Both the position numbers and the translations under genes were made by a program. The notes under the pieces are model-generated. The model made no database searches and was not told where the DNA came from. It worked only from the letters and a program-made list of their open reading frames with translations. This document shows, piece by piece, positions 5,773-8,768 of a stretch of DNA of 8,768 bases (position 1 is the first letter of the stretch; the number at the start of each line of letters is the position of its first letter). Source of the stretch: Acidobacteriota bacterium (lineage in GTDB: Bacteria; Acidobacteriota; Terriglobia; Acidiferrales; UBA7541); NCBI GenBank assembly GCA_003131985.1, contig PKWH01000049.1, positions 392-9,159 of the forward strand, given 5' to 3'.

Positions 5773-7287
5773 TTGAATTCCAAGTCCATCGATATTGAAG
5801 CGTCTGCTGGAAAGATCCTCAAGGTTCGCGAGCACCCGAACCAGAACGAAGGGCTGATCTTTGAGAAGTCCGCGCCCGGTAAGCGCGGAATGGAACTTCC
5901 GCCGCTCGACGTGCCGGCCGTGGATCCCGTCAAAGCGCTAGGCAGCGAATTCACGCGGGACGCAATCGAAGGATTTCCGGAAGTCAGCGAAATCGAAGTG
6001 ATTCGGCATTTCACCCGGCTTTCCACCTGGAATTACGCGATCGATCTCGGCATGTACCCGCTGGGGTCTTGCACCATGAAGTACAACCCGCGCGTGAATG
6101 AATTCGTGGCGCGGCTCGACGGCCTTGCAACCGAACATCCCGAGCAACCCGCCGAAGTTTCGCAGGGCTGCCTGCGCATTCTTTACGATTTGCAAAAATG
6201 TCTGCTGTCGATCACCGGCATGGATGCGGCGACACTTCAGCCCGTAGCCGGCGCGCAGGGCGAGCTTACAGGCCTGCTGATGATTCGCGCGTACCTTCAG
6301 AGCCAGGGAAATCCGCGCAAAACAGTTTTAATTCCCGATTCAGCCCACGGAACGAATCCGGCATCAGTGGTGATTGCCGGCTACGAAGTAAAGAACATCA
6401 AATCCAATGCGCGCGGCCAGATTGATACTGATCATCTCCGCGAGTTTTGCACCGAAGATGTCGCCGCGCTGATGCTGACCAATCCCAGCACTCTGGGCGT
6501 CTTCGAAGAGCGCATCGCGGAGATTGCGGCGATTCTGCACGAACGCGGCGCCCTTCTTTACATGGACGGCGCAAACATGAACGCGCTGGCGGGCGTCACC
6601 CGCCCCGGCGATTTCGGCGTGGACGTGATGCACTTGAACCTGCACAAGACATTTTCTACGCCACACGGCGGCGGCGGTCCGGGTGCCGGACCCGTCCTGG
6701 TAAAGAGAATTCTCGAACCTTTCCTCCCGGTGCCGGTTGTGCTGCAAAAGGAAGACGGCAAGTTCGCGCTCGACTTCAACCGCCCAAAATCCGTGGGACG
6801 CGTGCGTGCCTATTGCGGAAATTTCGGAGTGCTGTTGCGCGCTCTCGCATACACGCTGGCTTACGGCCCGGGAATGCGCCAGGCTACGGAAGACGCCGTG
6901 CTGAATTCAAATTACATTCGCAAGAAGCTGGAAGACGTCTTCGATCTGCCGTACAGTCTTCCGTCGATGCACGAAGTCGTTTTCAGCGACGCGCGCCAGA
7001 AAAAGCACGGCGTAAACACCATGGACATCGCGAAGCGCCTGATCGACTACGGCTTTCATCCCTATACCACTGCCTTCCCGCTGATCGTTCCGGGCGCGAT
7101 GATGATCGAGCCCACTGAATCGGAATCGAAAGAGGAGTGCGACTTTTTTATCGAGGCGATGCGTTCGATCGCAGCCGAGGCTGAAACGAATCCGGAGCTG
7201 GTGAAAACCGCGCCGCATTCCACACGCGTCGGGCGGCTCGACGAAGTCGCCGCCGCGCGCAAACCAATCCTCAGATGGAAACCCTGA
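5773..7287 (+). CDS. gcvPB: Glycine dehydrogenase (decarboxylating) subunit 2, PLP-binding
   Basis: This catalytic subunit of the two-gene P-protein binds PLP and works with GcvPA. The PLP Schiff-base lysine is Lys292 in HLNLHKTFSTPHGGGGPG. Other family marks are MYPLGSCTMKYNPR (94-107), DSAHGTNPASV (from 189) and PTESESKEECDFF near the C-terminus. Length is 504 residues, normal for the subunit. The start is TTG 5773: AAGGAG at 5758-5763, overlapping the gcvPA stop codon, lies 9 nt upstream, and the protein then begins MNSKSIDIEASAGK. The frame is open back into gcvPA, but that part is not family-like and would need an overlap of about 90 nt. The gap to gcvPA is only 13 nt, so the two subunits should be made together, as their complex needs. 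Confidence 0.96.
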   Translation: MNSKSIDIEASAGKILKVREHPNQNEGLIFEKSAPGKRGMELPPLDVPAVDPVKALGSEFTRDAIEGFPEVSEIEVIRHFTRLSTWNYAIDLGMYPLGSCTMKYNPRVNEFVARLDGLATEHPEQPAEVSQGCLRILYDLQKCLLSITGMDAATLQPVAGAQGELTGLLMIRAYLQSQGNPRKTVLIPDSAHGTNPASVVIAGYEVKNIKSNARGQIDTDHLREFCTEDVAALMLTNPSTLGVFEERIAEIAAILHERGALLYMDGANMNALAGVTRPGDFGVDVMHLNLHKTFSTPHGGGGPGAGPVLVKRILEPFLPVPVVLQKEDGKFALDFNRPKSVGRVRAYCGNFGVLLRALAYTLAYGPGMRQATEDAVLNSNYIRKKLEDVFDLPYSLPSMHEVVFSDARQKKHGVNTMDIAKRLIDYGFHPYTTAFPLIVPGAMMIEPTESESKEECDFFIEAMRSIAAEAETNPELVKTAPHSTRVGRLDEVAAARKPILRWKP

Positions 7288-7302
7288 GGAAGGAGACTTA
7301 GG

Positions 7303-7818
7303 ATGACACCTGACCAAGCCGCATTCCTATTGACCGTCTTTATCGGCGAAGCCAAAAGGGAATCTCTAACCACTTTGCGCGTTCTGTTGGCCGTTCCCCG
7401 TGACAAGGGAGATTACCGCCCGCATCCGAATTCCTACAGCGCTTTGGAACTCGCATGGCATCTCGCTTCCTCGGAACTTTGGTTTCTGGACGGATTCCTG
7501 AAAGGAAAATTCGAAATGGACGACGACACCATGCCTGCGGATTTCAGCGATGCCGCCGACATCGCTTCTTATTATGAAGATAATTTATCAACGAAGCTCG
7601 ACGAGGTGGCGAAACTGCCCGCCGCTTTTTGGGCCACGCCTCTGCCAATGTTCGGAATGTTCAATCTACCCGCGGTGATGTACCTTCAATTCATGCTCAA
7701 TCATTCGATTCACCATCGCGGCCAGCTAAGCGCCTACCTGCGCCCGATGGGCGCAAAGGTGCCGAGCATTTACGGCGGCAGCTTCGACGAGCCGATGGCG
7801 GAGCACTCCGAATCATAG
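7303..7818 (+). CDS. DinB-family (YfiT-like) four-helix protein, putative metal-dependent enzyme
   Basis: The 171-residue protein has the DinB/YfiT architecture: four predicted helices and a candidate metal-binding His triad, His53 (ELAWHLASSE) plus His134 and His138 (NHSIHHRGQLSAYLR). The ending HHRGQL-x(3)-LR-x-G is typical of the family. Members include DNA-damage-induced proteins of Bacillus and thiol-dependent S-transferases that use bacillithiol or mycothiol; the substrate here cannot be told. ATG 7303 has AAGGAG (7290-7295) 7 nt upstream and lies 15 nt after the gcvPB stop, so it is very likely the last gene of the gcv operon. That placement suggests, but does not show, a link to glycine or one-carbon metabolism. 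The protein is complete, has no signal peptide and is probably cytoplasmic. Confidence 0.88.
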   Translation: MTPDQAAFLLTVFIGEAKRESLTTLRVLLAVPRDKGDYRPHPNSYSALELAWHLASSELWFLDGFLKGKFEMDDDTMPADFSDAADIASYYEDNLSTKLDEVAKLPAAFWATPLPMFGMFNLPAVMYLQFMLNHSIHHRGQLSAYLRPMGAKVPSIYGGSFDEPMAEHSES

Positions 7819-7910
7819 TTGCCAAACTTACCTAGGTATCTGGCTGCTGGCGCAACCTGCCGTTCAACTATCTCGATGGTCACCTGATGCGGGGTTGTGT
7901 AGCGCATTGT

Positions 7911-7968
7911 CGCGGCAAAAAGAAAAGCCGTGCCGCGTGGTCGAATTTACTGACGCACACCCACGGCT
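7911..7968. repeat. Overlapping inverted repeats in the convergent gap
   Basis: CGCGGCA (7911-7917) pairs with TGCCGCG (7931-7937) across a 13-nt A-rich loop, and AGCCGTG (7926-7932) could instead pair with CACGGCT (7962-7968). The two structures exclude each other because they share bases 7931-7932. This may be a remnant of an intergenic REP-like element or part of a bidirectional transcription end. Without genome-wide comparison its nature is unknown. The rest of the gap (7819-7910) shows no gene, tRNA or clear signal. Confidence 0.3.
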
Positions 7969-7977
7969 GGTAGCGAC

Positions 7978-7992
7978 GGCCGAAAGACGGCC
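7978..7992. terminator. Hairpin that may end transcription from both sides
   Basis: GGCCG (7978-7982), loop AAAGA, CGGCC (7988-7992) form a 5-bp all-G/C stem. It lies between the DinB-family gene (plus) and the Clp-like gene (minus), both of which read towards it, as a shared terminator would. No T-run follows on either strand, so intrinsic termination is weakly supported. Confidence 0.22.
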
Positions 7993-8009
7993 AATTCTCC
8001 GCAGAGACT

Positions 8010-8768
8010 TTATTTTTTCTCGTTCTTCGCTTTTTCAACAGGAATGCTGCGGTTTGGCGCCGGCGCTGCGCGATTTTCGATCATCACGTCCATCACAGCC
8101 GTTGCGGCAGGAAAAACGACGGGACGGCCGTCAGAACTTGCGGCGGCGGCCACCGTGTTTTTTTCCTTTACCGGAGCGGCCACGGGAACCAGCGCGCCTT
8201 CCGCTTCCTTCAGGAAGGTCAGCCCTAGTTCATGCCCATCCCAATCAATTGAGATCACGTCGCCAAGCGACACCTGCTCGGTGGCCAGCAGGCTCGCCAG
8301 CGGATACACGACGTAACGTTCGATAGCTCGCTTCAAATGGCGCGCTCCATATTTCAGATCGGTGCCTTCGCGCAGCAGAAAATCGCGAGCCGACGAAGTG
8401 ACGCGAAACAAAAAGCGCCCTTTCGCCGTCTCGAGCACGCGCTGTTGAACCATGCCCAGCTCGATTTCCAGAATCTGCTCGAGCTGCTGAGATCGCAGCG
8501 GATGGAACACGATCACTTTGTCGATGCGGTTCATGAACTCCGGCGCGAATTTGCGTTTGGCCGCTTCTGAAGCTGTCTTTTCAACTTTTTCGTCCAGACG
8601 CACTTGGGTATCCGCTTTCACTTTCGGCGCGAAGCCCATTCCTCCGGTCATCAGCTCGGTGATTTCCCCGCCGCCGAGGTTGGAAGTCATGAAAATCATG
8701 GTCTGCGACAAATCCACGCGGCGGTTGTCTCCCAGCGTCAGCGTGGCTTTGTCCAGAATGCCGAGCAG
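8010..8768 (-). CDS. Clp/Hsp100-type AAA+ ATPase, C-terminal part (5' end outside window)
   Basis: This is the end of a protein-unfolding ATPase of the ClpA/B/C family; 252 residues are visible. The frame is open to the right edge, and the GTG at 8717 is an internal Val codon, not a start. It begins inside the second ATPase domain: LLGILDKATLTLGDNRRVD, then sensor-1 MTSNLGG (Asn30 of the visible part), the arginine finger in EFMNRID (Arg81) and sensor-2 in KYGARHLKRAIER (Arg143). The small domain ends near residue 187. A tail of about 65 residues follows, rich in Ala/Pro/Val and ending in a Lys-rich stretch (VEKAKNEKK); this is longer than I expect for plain ClpB or ClpC. Walker A/B of this domain, the first ATPase domain and any ClpP-docking loop lie outside, so disaggregase and protease-partner types cannot be told apart. 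Confidence 0.9.
   Translation of the reverse strand: MLGILDKATLTLGDNRRVDLSQTMIFMTSNLGGGEITELMTGGMGFAPKVKADTQVRLDEKVEKTASEAAKRKFAPEFMNRIDKVIVFHPLRSQQLEQILEIELGMVQQRVLETAKGRFLFRVTSSARDFLLREGTDLKYGARHLKRAIERYVVYPLASLLATEQVSLGDVISIDWDGHELGLTFLKEAEGALVPVAAPVKEKNTVAAAASSDGRPVVFPAATAVMDVMIENRAAPAPNRSIPVEKAKNEKK

Noticed and set aside
6447..7118. 223-codon plus-strand frame within gcvPB
   Set aside because: An Arg-rich shadow of gcvPB, which is clearly the coding frame by homology.
7938..7950. tRNA T-loop-like GGTCGAATTT
   Set aside because: No matching acceptor, D or anticodon arms around it on either strand.

Overview
The window (about 57% G+C by eye) looks like chromosomal DNA of a free-living bacterium, most plausibly an acidobacterium of the Koribacter/Terriglobia type. 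This placement is inferred. It rests on the fused formiminotransferase-cyclodeaminase, the two-subunit glycine decarboxylase, and hypothetical proteins whose style I associate with that phylum. I see no transposase, integrase, phage gene, CRISPR array, tRNA or rRNA.

Layout: (1) 1-827, plus strand: the 3' part of ftcD, cut by the window edge. (2) 945-1946, plus: a secreted protein of unknown function. (3) 1983-2589, minus: a two-gene unit encoding a 57-residue, ten-cysteine putative zinc protein and a degenerate RsbW-like (GHKL) ATPase. (4) 2590-2823: a divergent control region with candidate promoters both ways and a perfect 14-bp palindrome. (5) 2824-7818, plus: a tight operon gcvT-gcvH-gcvPA-gcvPB followed by a DinB-family gene. 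(6) 7819-8009: a hairpin-rich gap between convergent genes. (7) 8010-8768, minus: the C-terminal part of a Clp/Hsp100 AAA+ ATPase, cut by the right edge.

The gcv operon encodes the folate-dependent glycine cleavage machinery apart from the shared L-protein (dihydrolipoyl dehydrogenase). P-protein (GcvPA plus GcvPB) decarboxylates glycine onto the lipoyl arm of GcvH, and GcvT releases ammonia and passes the one-carbon unit to tetrahydrofolate. FtcD also charges tetrahydrofolate, using formiminoglutamate from histidine breakdown, so the window has a one-carbon/folate theme. The secreted protein, the Cys-rich/GHKL pair and the Clp fragment have no evident metabolic link to it.

The metabolic part is ordinary. 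The least explained items are the Cys-rich/degenerate-GHKL pair, the palindrome that separates it from the gcv operon, and the DinB gene attached to the gcv operon. Several genes start with GTG or TTG, so the longest ATG-initiated frames are misleading in a number of places.
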